From Siphonodentalium dalli (lineage: Eukaryota > Mollusca > Scaphopoda > Gadilida > Siphonodentaliidae), in contig CP136066.1 of assembly GCA_032622095.1 (NCBI GenBank), positions 181,880,716-181,944,715 on the forward strand: a DNA stretch of 64,000 nucleotides. The letters run 5' to 3'. The notes under the pieces were generated by a model that made no database searches, was not told the origin of the DNA, and saw nothing but the letters and a program-made list of their open reading frames with translations. This document shows, piece by piece, positions 11,157-23,169 of the stretch. The translations under genes were made by a program, and so were the position numbers. Positions within the stretch are counted from its first letter, which is position 1. Every line of letters begins with the position of its first letter.

Positions 11157-12289
11157 CATAACTAACCTTCTCTCGATAAATATGCCACACACATGGTGTC
11201 AGAAAACACTGGTACTCTTTTCTAAGAAATTTACCATTATTGATCATTCGAAAATGTGAAAAGTCTTACCCTATAGCAGACTATCGAACCTTTGTATACC
11301 AATGAACCTTCGGAATTTCGAAAAGTTTAATAACTGGACCATAATATAGGACTGCTGAAAATCGGCATTTTGGTCCTTTGAACTCTTGGATTCTCGGGCT
11401 ATTAAACATTTGGATTATTAGTGGACCATCGGATTATCATTATGCAATCCTCCCTAACTTACAACGAATAAGTATCATACTAAACCGATCAAGTTCGATA
11501 TGTCCGACAATGACAGTATACAGGACGGGAGTGTTGAATGTTGACACATTTTATTGTAGGCTGAATGCTATACATATAACTACACACCCACACACATATA
11601 TACACACATCGTAGATACATATGTACATATATAGTATCGGCTTATTATCAACAGCCAATCACTTAAATATTTCGTCGAATGCTGTGAACAAAAGTTCTAA
11701 AAAATCACGTTACAGCACAACTTTTTATGCTTGTGTCCAAACGGCTTCTTTCTCCAAACCATGTCAATGTGAGTTGGTTCAAACAAACATCACACCTTTT
11801 AACACATAAATCATCAGTGAAGTGTACACGACATCATCTTTGCGAATTCTGAAAAAAAAAGAGAAAACGTCCAAAATTAAAGCCAAGTAACTTCCTCAAT
11901 CGTGTCTCCGATTTCGACGTTGTTATCCACCCCTGAAACCATAATACCATTTGACAGAAAGGGACGTCCTACGTCGCGGTAAAGAAAATACGGACTATAT
12001 TCATTATATAAAAGACATGCTATATATAATTATTGTTCACAACGTTACTGACTATCCATGACTTCCACATATAGCCATAAGAACATTAGTCTGGATTCCA
12101 TCACGATGTATAAATAGGTCACTGACAAAATACAATATGCCCCACCAACATCACATATAACTAAATCAGCTATATTTATTAATAATTCTTATAATAATTA
12201 ATATGATTAATGATTAATGAGAATATGATAGTAAGAGTTTTCGTAGGGAAACGTGCAAGTCAAAATCATATGTATTTCAATTTACCATT

Positions 12290-12605
12290 AGGTCAAAAAT
12301 AAAATTGATGTGTGTTTCCGGCACCCGCCCGCCCCAATCTAAAACGCCACGCCCAAAATCCATTTATTGATTTTGACCTAGTTCGTCGATAAACATTTTT
12401 TTTTATTAAATTGAATCATCGCCAGATCCTATTTTTAAGTTTGGTCATGCAGTTTACTGCACACTGCTACACTATTTTCCGATAATGATCTGACAAGTGT
12501 CCCAATGTGTGTGTGTGTCCGATTATTGCTACCTTATGTATTTAAATAGTTTATGCCCGTTTAGCAAGCGGACAGTCATATTTTTTGAGTGTTCAAACCA
12601 AATGA
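12290..12605. repeat. Interior fragment of the long-inverted-repeat family seen at 5909-6830
   Basis: The order AGGTCAAAAATAAA, CGCCACGCCCAAAATC, TTGATTTTGACCT, AATCATCGCCAGAT and GTTCAAACCAAATGACT matches 6215-6520 with indels. Neither terminus is present. Confidence 0.65.
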
Positions 12606-12613
12606 CTATAATG

Positions 12614-12795
12614 GGTAACTCATTGAAAGTTTATAATTTTGAATGTCTCATTTTGGGACTTGATTGATCAATAATTAAGGTGAGTCTTAACTTTAGACTA
12701 TGTCAAAACAGGTATATATACAGGTAGCAACTCATTGAAAGTTTATAATTTTGAATGTCTCATTTTGGGACTTGATTGATCAATAATTAAGGTGA
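12614..12795. repeat. Two direct copies of a ~70-bp unit
   Basis: GTAACTCATTGAAAGTTTAT and the rest of the unit, through TAATTAAGGTGAG, occur at about 12614 and again at about 12726, essentially unchanged. The intervening TTAACTTTAGACTATGTCAA also recurs at 12988. Confidence 0.8.
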
Positions 12796-13029
12796 GAATC
12801 AGTGATACGAGACCTGCATGTACAGAAACCTTTGGCGCAACCTGTTGTTCGTTGGCGGCATTTTTATTCTTAGTACATGTATAGGTAACCTACAGGTGAA
12901 CTGATAGGCAATTTGCCTCAAATTTTCATTCCTGCATGGACTGTTCGATAAAATATTATACATAATGCAAGTCTTGTAGTTAAGAGTCTTAACTTTAGAC
13001 TATGTCAAAACATATATACAGGTATATAC

Positions 13030-13575
13030 AGGTATCAGTCCATTCGTCCAGATCATCGTTCTTTTGCCATTCCACTCACGCACAGCGAACGATAGGCCAT
13101 GCATTATTTATATATTATAATATATCTGTACTAGTAAGGCTGGTGCAAAGCTGTGATAGACAAATTAACGTCACGTGTGAACACAGTGAAGAAACAAAAC
13201 AGTTGGGTGCACTGTCATACATGTGACTGAATTTCATCGGATATAACATAAAAAAACAGACCCGATCCCATTTATTTCCATTATGGTCCCCGGTGCCATT
13301 CTGTCACACGAAAGGTCATACAACATATTTGGAACTTCGCAATTCTAAGCCGATTCATTTGTAAATATTGCTTTCGCGAATATTATTGCATGTACGTAGA
13401 ATATCATTTCTCTATTAATGATGTCTGACTTCTTAAACGGCTCATTATTTTCGGGGTTGTTAGTTAACTTTTGAAAAATAAAATGTAAAATCGCCCCAAT
13501 ATGTTTTGGACCCGTTACCAGAAAGTTGCAGAAACACGCATTCATGTTATTTTGGCCATATATGATTTGAACCTT
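13030..13575. repeat. Dispersed duplication, copy B (partner at 9860-10420)
   Basis: This carries the same ordered landmarks as copy A, 3.1-3.2 kb away in the same orientation. Short open frames inside are not conserved between the copies and are not annotated. Confidence 0.7.
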
Positions 13576-13579
13576 AGCC

Positions 13580-14790
13580 CAAATACCTGTCAAATTACAA
13601 TTGGTTTTGTTGCTTATTCGATAGTAATCATCAGAACCGCTTCAATCCAGCCCAAATATATTGACAGGTGCAGTCAATTGGGACACACTACGACGAAAGC
13701 CGAGGCCGGCTCCAAATAAAAGGTGTAAGCGCATTTTCCCATTGTTTCTCAATGGATATTTGATTAAAATTTTGAATGTATGTCAGTGTTATAGGATATG
13801 GAATACATCAACATTTTGAATAAAAAAAATTGTTGATTCTATTCAACGTTTTCGTTCTGAAACACAATAAAGTGTAAACGTCCTGCTCCAGTAAAAGGCG
13901 TGATATGGCATTTTCTCAATGGAATTTATGTCCGTATTGGGATATGGAATATATAAACATCACACACATATCACATATTTGTTTATTTCATTCAACTTGT
14001 TCGTTCTGAAACACGACCATCTCCATTTAAACTTAAACGAGTAAGCAGCTTGTGTGTTTTTCGTATATATATATGTCAGATATTTAGATTACCTCAAATA
14101 TAAGTAGATTGGTATTTTTGAAGTTCCCATATTAAATTTATAATATTTCCCAAATTCACGTGATTAATTCTTTGCAAAATAATTCATGGATGATCTGATG
14201 CATGCATGAATTATGATGACCGGTGCCGATTCTATTCAATTCAGCGCACCGACCCCGGGTTAATCCGATGTGGTATTGATACCGTAGATATATTTTGAAA
14301 AAGTTATCAATTTTGTAATCTGATTTTCTCGGATATTGTTCATTGTAAACGTCATCCCATTAAGAAAATTGGTTTTTGTCACACTGATCACCCCCACCCC
14401 GGATCATTGCCATAACAAAATGTTATGTTATTCCACCAGCAAAATTAATGTCTAAAACAACACTGAATTAATTATTTAGATGGCCACATAAAACAAACAA
14501 CAAATTTGTAATTTCAAACAATCGGTGTAAATTTGAAGTCCTCGTTGTCATGGCAACATGGCATTTTTGACCTATGATGACCCCCAAGTACTGGACATGG
14601 AGTTTAAAAGCAGTTCATGGGCAGGGTCTATGCTTGCAATGCCTGGTGTCAATTCGATTCTTTTGACTATTGAAGAGTCAAACTATAAATATATATTTAG
14701 TGTAAATAATGTTTTTTTTACCCCAGGAGACATGGCGCACATATATCATATCCCCAGGAGATTTGGCACTGAATTAGTTAATATAAAATC
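13580..14790. other. Intergenic DNA downstream of the calmodulin-like gene
   Basis: No exon is recognised on either strand. The 3' UTR of the calmodulin-like gene (minus strand) should begin at 14792. No AATAAA is obvious on the minus strand within the first few hundred bases; TTTATT on the plus strand at about 13979 is the nearest seen. Confidence 0.4.
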
Positions 14791-14792
14791 AC

Positions 14793-15052
14793 TCAACAGT
14801 TCAACCAACCGACGTAATCCACCAGACCATCGCCCCTCCGATCTGCTAATCGGGTAAGTTCCTTAGCCTCCTCCTGTGTCAATTTCTCTCCTGAATTGGT
14901 CATCACGTGACGTAGTTCGTGGACCAGGATGAATCCATTGCCGTCTGTGTCGAAGAGCCTGAAAGCGTCGACCATTGCCTGAAAAGCCTCACCATCAATG
15001 CCTTTCCTGCTCATCAGGTACATGAAACCATCTAGAGTTATCCTCCCTGTGC
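14793..15052 (-). CDS. Calmodulin-like EF-hand protein, last coding exon
   Basis: The acceptor TCCAACAG at 15060-15053 is followed in phase 1 by GC-ACA-GGG. The exon encodes the second half of EF-hand 2, then [20 protein letters not shown] (EF-hand 3, canonical ligands ending in Glu), [20 protein letters not shown], and EF-hand 4 ([12 protein letters not shown]), with a stop at 14795-14793. EF-hand 3 and its surroundings are close to calmodulin. In EF-hand 2 ([12 protein letters not shown]) and EF-hand 4 the position-12 Glu is replaced by Gly, and EF-hand 4 also has Arg at position 3, so neither should bind Ca2+ well. The length (147 residues with a separate Met) equals a calmodulin-size protein. 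It is not calmodulin itself; candidates are a calmodulin-like or troponin-C-like paralogue. Confidence 0.88.
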
Positions 15053-16238
15053 CTGTTGGACATGAGAAATGTTCAAAAGTTTTAAGCAGACATTAATTTT
15101 ATTTATCAGCGTTGGTATGATCAACTCAGATAAGCATTTCAATGAGCCATCAAGACAGATACGCAATGATGACTCACATTGAATGTCCACAAACTGGAAG
15201 GACATTGAAAGAAAGGAGTGATTTATTTCACTGATACCGTGCCTCATACCTTTGGATATTTGGCATTATTATAATAATTACCCTTCTACAAGTATCAGCT
15301 ATGGTGTCGGTATATATGCCCTGCAGATTTAACTATATTATATGATGCTGGTGCACGGGGCAACTCGATGCGGCCTGACAAGTAAACGTACCGTGGCACA
15401 ACTACCGTTAAATTTGCATGAATATGAATATCTCAGGTTTCTTCTCTTCTGACAAGAATAAGCCTATTTTTGTGAATGGCTTTGAATGCATACCCTATTT
15501 TTGACCACGTATCTTGCCTTATATGGTAACTTTGGGCATGGTGTGGCGCCAGGATTTCCCCGACGCAGTGGCTATATACGATCCCTGACAGGGGGCTACA
15601 TGATCACCGACGGCACCATGACCCACTGTTTTGGCCATACACTGACCAGAATGAAACGTAATCTAGTATGTAGGATTACTGTGATGCAAACAATAAAGTT
15701 CAGATTAAAATTTTGGGATCCGAACACCACTTTTTGCCTGAAAGAATTTTTGATGGTCGACCTTTGATGCAAATGAACGGGCGTATTTGGCCGCCTCGGG
15801 ACACTCTTACTTGTGGAGAATAAAATGTGCTATACGTCCATATCTTTTCCCTGGACGATAACTTTGGCGCTATACTGATCTGAATGGAATGCAATCTGGT
15901 ACGTAGGTTAAATGTCCTGCAAAAATAAAGTTCAGATTCGATATCGGGATCCGACGACCACTTTTTTCCAGAAGTATCAGGGGGGGGGGATTTTTTCCGG
16001 GCACGTATGTCGGGGTGGGTGGTCGATGGGACCAACAAACATTTTTTTCCCAACAAGAGTCGGAATTAAAATATCAGCATATGTGCCTGAATTTTTTTTC
16101 CGACCCCTACCCCTGGAAGTATTGGAATTTTCCGACTTTTTGGGCAAATTTTATGCAAATTAACGGGCGTATTTACCCGCATCGGGACACACATAATTGT
16201 AAAAAATATACGATGCTAGTTAGTTTGCAGTTACTCAC
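15053..16238 (-). other. Intron of the calmodulin-like gene, with degenerate internal repeats
   Basis: It is bounded by GTGAGT (16238-16233) and AACAG (15057-15053). AAAGTTCAGATT...GGGATCCGA...CCACTTTTT recurs at about 15698 and 15930, and GCAAAT(G/T)AACGGGCGTATTT...CGGGACAC recurs at about 15770 and 16155. The intron is therefore partly made of diverged repeat units. Confidence 0.7.
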
Positions 16239-16382
16239 CCGATACATCGGTTTCTCTTATCATCCCCTTCAGATCAGACTGTGTAGGCGTTTTACCTAAC
16301 GCCCTCAGAAGTGTGCCTAGGTCTTCTGCATCTATGGTACCATCACCATCCTTGTCGAAAAGGACAAACGCCTCCCTGATCT
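16239..16382 (-). CDS. Calmodulin-like EF-hand protein, exon with EF-hand 1
   Basis: The acceptor CTGTTTTACCAG (16394-16383) is followed by AG-ATC-AGG-GAG-GCG; the exon is 144 bp, phase 1 in and phase 1 out, with a GTGAGT donor. It encodes [20 protein letters not shown], then a linker like calmodulin's ([20 protein letters not shown]) and the start of EF-hand 2 (RETDVSG). The EF-hand 1 loop [12 protein letters not shown] has all oxygen ligands, but Asp rather than Glu at position 12, which usually lowers Ca2+ affinity or shifts it towards Mg2+. It joins in frame to 15052 and to 17284. Confidence 0.9.
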
Positions 16383-17283
16383 CTGGTAAAACAGGAGCAG
16401 TGATTACAGATTACAATCTATATGGTATCATCTCCTTTCTGGTACGCCGAAATATTTCATTTTCATTTTTTTTTTTTAGAGAGGTAAGCAAATTTCGTTC
16501 ATACGTAAGTTAGTAATCATATGCCCAGTTTAACCTGTATTCGAGATTGAACAAACATAATTCACTGCTGTCTTATGTATGGATTATATACACTCGGCAT
16601 TCCCCATACTATTTACAATTGTGGGCATTTGCATCTAAGGCATTTCGTGTAACAAGATGCAGAAATGTGAAAATAAATTGCCACAATTTCCCCATGAAAT
16701 ACCATTCAATTTGCCAGCAAATTGCCCGAATTTGACCGAAAATATCTCCAATTTGCCCGAATATTGAGTTTTCAAAACGTTTGGGGGTTGCAGCATTTGA
16801 ATGGATATCGATATCTGCTTCAGAAACTATAGCAATTTGATATATGTGGCGAAAACATTTTTATGTACAATAAGACATAACTTGTGATCATATTTATATA
16901 GTCGATTTTTGAGACAAAAGATCACAACATAACTTGTCGTAATTTATCCAACATGTCAGTTAGTGTGAACTGGTTGCAACACAGACGTCTTTTGGTATAC
17001 CGGATAGTTGAATGTCTACTGCGTTAGAATATCTTTTATTTAGGAAGATCCAAATCGGGAAATATTTTGTTAAATTTGAGTTTCCATGGCAACGATGGCC
17101 AATGATGGAGATTTTTTAGATTTTACATTAAATTATTCTTATAATGAACTACCTCATGTCCAAACAATGCCGGGATATTGTGGCTGGGTGTTGTATGGCT
17201 TTTGATGTTTGTGCCAAAAGTGGGGTAGTATATAAAGATTTGTCCCCCGATTATTCATAATTTTACTCCACGTGAACACATAC

Positions 17284-17320
17284 CTCTGAGTTCCTCTCTA
17301 GAAAAATGTTCTGTGTCAGC
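17284..17320 (-). CDS. Calmodulin-like EF-hand protein, 37-bp exon (N-terminal helix)
   Basis: This exon is too short to appear as an ordinary ORF. The acceptor TTCTTTTATTCGCAG ends at 17321, and a GTATGT donor starts at 17283. The 37 bp begin in phase 0 and encode ADTEHFSREELR plus one base, which completes Glu with the next exon to give [15 protein letters not shown]. This aligns with calmodulin ADQLTEEQIAEFKEAFSLF. Starting in phase 0 directly after a missing Met reproduces the calmodulin gene structure, in which an intron follows the ATG codon itself. Confidence 0.82.
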
Positions 17321-17329
17321 CTGCGAATA

Positions 17330-18149
17330 AAAGAATACATGCATCTGTTCATGGCGACATTCCACTCTTCCAGCACCAGCGAGCTAACCAATATGAGTAC
17401 GATAAAAGGTCGCGGCGACCACACGTTCCCCGATTTTTTTTTTATTTTCTTAGGTTTTCTGAACACAAAATATCGAACTTTGGTAAAAATCATCAACTAA
17501 TTGAAAATTAGAATGGTAAAACGTTTTCGGAGTTAAGAAAGAGAAATAACTCTGTCATCCATAAACATGTTGCACATTAGCAATGCATGAGCAACAGTAT
17601 CCTAAAATTTCAATTATGTATAGGCATTTGAAACTTTGAGAGGTGTTGATTACAAATTAATGTATCCAAAATCAAAACGGTCAAACATTGTCGTCCAATA
17701 GCATGTTGCACATTAGCAATACGTGTGTGACACTATTCTTAAGTTTCAATTACATATAGCTTCAGTTGGAACTGTTGGAGGTGTTGATAACACAATGAAG
17801 GTTACCAAAATCGACACGGTCAAAATTGTTCTTAGTCAAGCAGTGGAAATAACTCTGTGAAAAACAATATTCCATATTGGTAACAATATCCTAAAATTTC
17901 AATTGTCTGCATTCGAAACTGTGGTAGGAGTTGATTACACACTGAATGTATACCCATAAAGTGTGACGGAAGCACTCATGGACGGACGGTCACACCCACG
18001 ATATCTACCCTCTGAGTCCTTGACTATGTGGGGCCATTTTTAACGTTGTGGGGCACACACAAGTAAACTAACAATAACTGCATTGTGGGTATATTCCTTT
18101 GTATAGCTTTCTCAAAGAGATCTCGCACAATCTATACAATGTGGGTCTG
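17330..18149. other. Probable intron of the calmodulin-like gene
   Basis: No exon is seen. Three loose copies of a ~120-150 bp motif (AACTCTGT... CACATTAGCAAT... CCTAAAATTTCAATT... GAGGTGTTGATTACA) lie at about 17545, 17700 and 17845, a degenerate tandem repeat. Confidence 0.45.
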
Positions 18150-18549
18150 TTAACCCTTTACCCAACAAACCGGCCAAAACCGGCCAAATAAAGCTGCAAC
18201 AGCCTAAATTATCTTGGGTCTGTCTCAATAAAACCATACAAATATGGATATCATTGGAACCGGCTCATTGACCACATTCTGATAGTTACAGTTATGCCCT
18301 GTGCCAATGCATTCTCTTATATATGCGAGTCGACCATAGGTCGCCTCGCATATATAAGAGAATGCATTGGCCTAAAAAAAAACTTTTTTTAACACTTTTT
18401 ACCATTTTTTCTTACATTCTTTAACAATTTTATAATTTTTAATGTGTTAAGCCAATGCATTCTCTTATATATGCGAGGCGACCTATGGTCGACTCGCATA
18501 TATAAGAGAATGCATTGGCACAGGGCCCTTCTGTTGGGTAAAGGGTTAA
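18150..18549. mobile_element. TTAA-flanked (piggyBac-like) MITE carrying two hairpin cassettes
   Basis: The ends are TTAACCCTTTACCCAACA and its exact inverted complement (18 bp including the TTAA), consistent with piggyBac-type TTAA targeting and CCCTTT termini. Inside, at 18303-18371 and 18451-18519, are the same two ~69-bp hairpins, with the same flanking words (CCCTGT outside), as in the TA-flanked MITE, although nothing else is shared. Confidence 0.8.
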
Positions 18550-18903
18550 CTGTGTGTGCATGGTTTTTCCAAAGAGATCCCATGCATACAAGCTTGCTCT
18601 ATATTGGGTATTCCATGCAGATTGATTGTATACAAACCACCTTGTGTGTCTTTTACCCTGTAATATCGCACAAACTACGGTATGTGTCCTTTACACAATT
18701 CCAATGGATTAAGTTCATTGATTGAGAAGAATACAAACCCATACATTGAATAGACAACTGGATCAATTGGATAGATTTAAACGTATATAGTGTTCTAATT
18801 CCATTAATATACATGTATAATGTGCTCAAAAATCAGACAACATGCCCGCTTGATGAATTTAATGTTCAAATATTACTGCTGAAAACTAACTAATCTAAGC
18901 TAT

Positions 18904-19265
18904 CAGCCTTTACTCCCGAGAAGCGCACATTATCTGCTTATAATAGAACTTGTTTTAGGTAGATAATCTGCTTGGAATTGTCTCGTTTTGAGTCGATAAT
19001 GTACTGAAAATGACAGCATTTTAGTAACATTATCCACTCATAATGAGGCGATTCTAAGCAGATTATATGCGGACAATGATACAAATAAGCCAACTCACGA
19101 CTTTTCAGGTGTACGCTCTTTAACATTTGTTTTCACTGTGGCCATGCCATAACATGAAATAACGGATATGACTCCATTATCTGCTTATTTCAGAAACAAG
19201 TAATCACATTATGTATCTATTGCACTTTATATTTCGATTATGCGCGTATTTGCGCGAGGATATGT
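18904..19265 (+). mobile_element. MITE of the CAGCCTG...GATATGTTG family, ATCTGCTTA subfamily
   Basis: It begins near CAGCCTTTACTCCCGAGAAG and ends near GCGCGAGGATATGTTG. The interior repeats short words such as ATTATCTGCTTA and its complement several times, and holds the conserved core AACTCACGACT...AGGTGTACGCTCTTT. A close copy is at 23694-24052. Confidence 0.65.
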
Positions 19266-19838
19266 TGGAGCTATGTAAGGGGGTGGAATTGTACCATATA
19301 ACACCGAAATCACAAATAAACAAAAATGTAAATCATTAGTCATTCATTTGTACTAAATTAGTCCCACTATCGAATCTGGTTCAGATCCTAATGAGCTTGG
19401 ATTGGTGTTCTCAAACTGCAAGCAGCGCCCCCTCCGTATACTCCGTGGAAGAAACGAGGCAGATAACTCTATCGTGTAGTTTGTAGTGTTCCAGACAAAG
19501 AGACAAAGGGAAGGAGTTTTGAACTCGTGCATGGGATCAATTTGTCAATTGGTTTCCTGAGGTCGGTGGTAATATAGGTACAATGATCTGACTTCCAAAC
19601 AAAAACAATCCCTCTGTGCGCCCTTTTCTCTACCAATAAACCTGACGCTGCCCTGGTATGGCCATAACTGTTGGAAACGTCGTAAACTCTGCAATACGAA
19701 GCCGACAGACTAGTATCGATATGGCAAGAAACTCTACAATGTGTCGCCCACCAGATTTTGTAACCACCATATTAGCGTTTTCCCCCGATGTTTTCTTGTA
19801 ATTTGGTAGCCATTCACAAACGATAATATATACGACCG

Positions 19839-19841
<3 letters not shown>

Positions 19842-19916
<75 letters not shown>
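19842..19916. repeat. (TA)n microsatellite, about 37 units
   Basis: Uninterrupted TA from 19842 to 19916. Confidence 0.97.
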
Positions 19917-19917
<1 letters not shown>

Positions 19918-20015
19918 TTATAGCAACCACCAAGGGTGCTTATACCTAAGGCAGGTATAATCCATCAGTGATTTTTCAAGATCGCGGGTAGGCCTATAGA
20001 TTTTGGAGAAACTGC

Positions 20016-20038
20016 CACGTGACTTCCGGTTAGCAACC
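20016..20038. promoter_or_regulatory. Clustered E-box, ETS and X-box-like motifs
   Basis: CACGTGAC (20016), ACTTCCGG (20022) and GGTTAGCAACC (20028) lie within 23 bp. These fit USF/MYC-type E-box, ETS and RFX-type half-site consensus sequences, a combination common in TATA-less promoters. No gene is convincingly attached; the ATG at 20039 gives only 11 codons. Confidence 0.3.
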
Positions 20039-20039
20039 A

Positions 20040-21420
20040 TGTGGATATTGCAAAAGACGCGGAATTGGAAATGAAGCATCGCGATAAAAATGAAAGTAAC
20101 TACTTCACAACTTACGAAGAATTCACATGTGATTTAAGTCTATTAATTTCATTTAGACCAATTTCGTTGGTCAGCTTAATGAAAACGAAAAATGAAGAAG
20201 TCATGACGATAATCCAGACAAGATTTTACAATCCACGACACGTCTTGTTAATTTGGCATGTCGTCTCCGTCGTAACCAATGCATGATGTTGCATAAATTA
20301 TTCTTAGCGTTATGTCGCCGAAAAAAGGCAATTTTGACACATCATGTGTGGTTGCTCCACTACGTGTCACGTACGATTCATATTACAGATTTTATACAAG
20401 CAGGTTTTGCCATGATTCCCGCCATATAATATACTGGATACAAAAATATACAATCCACAACAACAGATTGATAAATGAGAGAGAGAGAAGTAAAAAAAAA
20501 CTTACCATAAGGGACATACTAATCCTAGATGGTAGAACCAGCTTACTCGTGCAACCCACCAGTCACAAAAAACTTATGCACGCTACATTCTGAACACGCT
20601 CAATCTTGCAGTTGTTTATTGCGAACACTCAGAAATCCAGTTTGGACATGGATGCAAATATCTCAATTTACAGTTGTTTTCGAAACAAACATCGGCTTAC
20701 GTCGCTAACTTTGGCGGTGATATTATCGCCTTTTCATCCGGGCATTCGACAGTGATCAAACGTTTGCATGACCAGTCTCCTTTTAAGATGAAATTGGCTC
20801 GAGGCGACAAGAGATTTCATCGAAACACCACCGACCTTCAGCGTGTTTTGTCTTCTCGATCACATCTCTTACATTGATTTATCAAACTCTATATTCCACC
20901 CATGCACGGTAGTTGCGATGAGTGATAGGGCTGACAAAACGGCTAATTAACATGCAACAGCTAGTCATAATGTAAACGTGCACCGTCAAAGCGATAAAAT
21001 CGTCCCAGCCGGGTCCAACCCTCAGGTATATATTCTCACCGGAAGGGGTAACCTATTTATATATAATTTTACTATCACTCGTATGTCAAAAGGAAAGTTA
21101 GATGTTTCCAGGGTCTATATATGTGGTATATACATGTGGTCTATACATGTGGTCTATATGTGTGTTATTTTACGTGTATGGCATGGTTTCATAGTGAACT
21201 GAACCCGTTGTAAGACTTTCCTCTATATACTAAAACTGACGATGACTAGCGACAGAAACGACACCAAACCGTTACCAGTGACTAGACCCCGAAGCAATGA
21301 CAAATAGTTTTCGTGGCTGGCTCAACCAACTAACCAGCTAAGCCGGCTCAGTCGCGACGTTCGTGGCTGACGAAATATGACGGCTCAGGGAGAATGGGGT
21401 CAAAATCAATTAGAATTTAC
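20040..21420. other. Intergenic or intronic DNA without recognised genes
   Basis: Open frames of up to 93 codons occur on the plus strand but have no recognisable domain or splice context. A short local repeat (ATGTGGTATATACATGTGGTC) lies at about 21120-21160. Confidence 0.4.
20506..20508 (-). CDS. Candidate ATG-only first coding exon of the calmodulin-like gene
   Basis: An ATG on the minus strand at 20508-20506 is followed at once by a perfect GTAAGT donor. The 37-bp exon at 17320 needs a phase-0 partner consisting of the initiator Met, as in calmodulin genes. This is the best-scoring ATG/GT junction I find between 17.3 and 20.6 kb, giving a 3.2-kb intron. The initiation context (CCCTTATGG) is mediocre and no promoter motif is obvious upstream, so the true start may lie elsewhere. 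Confidence 0.3.
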
Positions 21421-21422
21421 TA

Positions 21423-21490
21423 TACAGTAATGCTCTAAGTAATCGACTCCATAACCACAGCAGAATTATGGGTAACTTTTCAGAATTTAG
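21423..21490 (+). repeat. Left arm of the pogo/Tigger-like mini-MITE family
   Basis: TACAGTAATGCTCTAAGTAA...CCACAGCAGAATTATGGGTAA matches, in inverted order, the arm of the complete 88-bp element at 53335-53422. The second arm is missing or decayed. Confidence 0.6.
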
Positions 21491-21749
21491 TCGGAAATAT
21501 GGCTTGTTGCCATTCATCGGAAAGCTCTCACCAGCCGGCTGCTCAAGACTTTATCATTCAGCGTATTTTCGTTTCCGAAATTTTCCTAATCCCCAGTTAT
21601 GGATATATGCATGCATCATTGAATGATGAATCCGATAGTATATAATGATATAATATTTCAAACTATTTTATACAGGTTATGTGCGTATATTGACAAATTC
21701 CACAATGTCTGAGACTGAGTCGTGTCAAAATAAACAATGTATACCTTAA

Positions 21750-21845
21750 CCCTTTCAATACTGAATGGATTATCCCATTCAGTAATATGAAAGCATTCAT
21801 TGGAATAGTCTATTCCACATTGAGAGGCCCGGGTGTTCTGGTAAT
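21750..21845 (+). repeat. End of a TTAA-CCCTTTC(T/A)ATACT family
   Basis: TTAACCCTTTCAATACTGAA...CATTGGAATAGTC...GAGAGG...CCGGGT resembles the end at 46545-46635, and in inverted form the ends at 25690-25720 and 27460-27490. This is a TTAA-type element end with no partner end seen nearby. Confidence 0.55.
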
Positions 21846-21849
21846 ATAA

Positions 21850-23150
21850 CAAACATGCCGTGTCCATGCGACTACACGGGCCATGCGGTTTAGTTTTTTT
21901 GTGGGGATTATAACAGTGAAGTTGTTATTTACATACAAGCCCATTTACGCGGCTCAGCCATTTGACAATTCGGGCGGCGGAGATTTTTTCATGTGGCTGG
22001 CGTTGAGATAATATGGCTGGCGGCGCCTTGTGGCCAATATGGGTGGCTCGCGGTGGCGTGCGATGGCGCATTCGGGCTCTACTAGTGACATGGAGCATAT
22101 CGTATATACTGATCCACTGCCTCGTATATTATACTTTCTGCTATCTTACATTATTGTTGAGCACAGTGCATGATCGCAAAATCGGTAATGAGTGGCGAGA
22201 CAAATGTGCAGACTTTGAATATGAATACTTTGGATGAAGTCGAAATGCTTGCAGGGACGGGCGACAGCAGGGGGTGAGTTCTCACCCACAAACGTCGGTT
22301 GAAAATTTTAACAATTACATTCCCCAGACATCAGTTGGTAAATATAGATAACAAATAGGTTGAATTTGTATTGATCGTTTGAAATTCCAGCTAGTTTTAA
22401 CGTTACCTTTGTTGTATTTAGACCGAAAGTTGATTATTTCTCTATATCGTTATTGTTTAAGACTAAACTGTCGTCAGTTGGAATGGAGGAGGTGTCAGTT
22501 AGAACATTCCATATAAAAGGAGGTTGTAAATGAAATGTTCTGGACATTGGTCTGTAAGTGGAGGTGCAGTTGAACTTTGTAAGAATTAAGGGCACCTCGC
22601 GAGAGAGTAGTTGGGCGTGACGGGCTCGGGATAGTCGAAAAGATCGAGTGATCATCTCCTTCACTCCACGGTTTGAAGATATCTGCACACAGAAAGTCGT
22701 CATGTCTGACCGCGGCAAAATTGATGGGATAACACCCGCGAGCTTTAATAAGGGGCGTGGGGTGCCCCTTTAATTTGGCTGTTTTGTTGTTGGTGCTGAG
22801 TTTGCGAGCCGTGTTGGAGTTCTGAAATGAAGAACGGGGCACGTGTTATAAGGTTAAAATGGTGTTAGTTGTGCTAGGTATATAACCCGAGTGACAGAAG
22901 AGCACCCCAACCCAAACGAAGACCCTTTATCGACGACCCTGGCGTGTGCACATTTGCAATGGGATTGGCGCGTCATGGTGTATATGGATAGGTTGTGAAG
23001 ACATCGTATGTCGCTATTAATCAGGGAGCCTAGCATCAGGAGTATCTTAATGTACACCATCCATCTCAGATCTAAATGACGTGTTGACGGACGCTCAACA
23101 GAATCCACTCTATTAAGAAATCGCTATTTTACTAAAAGTCTTCATCCTGC
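21850..23150. other. Intergenic DNA; 22860-23090 is a diverged copy of 25360-25580
   Basis: The shared ordered words are CGTGTGCACATTTG(C/T)AA, GG(G/T)TTG..CGT.(T/A)(T/A)GGTGTAT, ATATGGATA, AGGGA and TCTTAATGTAC.CC. A 115-codon minus-strand frame at 22495-22842 has no recognised domain. Confidence 0.4.
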
Positions 23151-23169
23151 TTATTAACTCAGTTGTTTC

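Noticed and set aside
14558-14857. 99-codon plus-strand open frame overlapping the last calmodulin-like exon
   Set aside because: Lies antisense to a well-supported exon and has no domain.
22495-22842. 115-codon minus-strand open frame
   Set aside because: No recognised family; overlaps another open frame of similar length on the same strand, which argues against selection on either.
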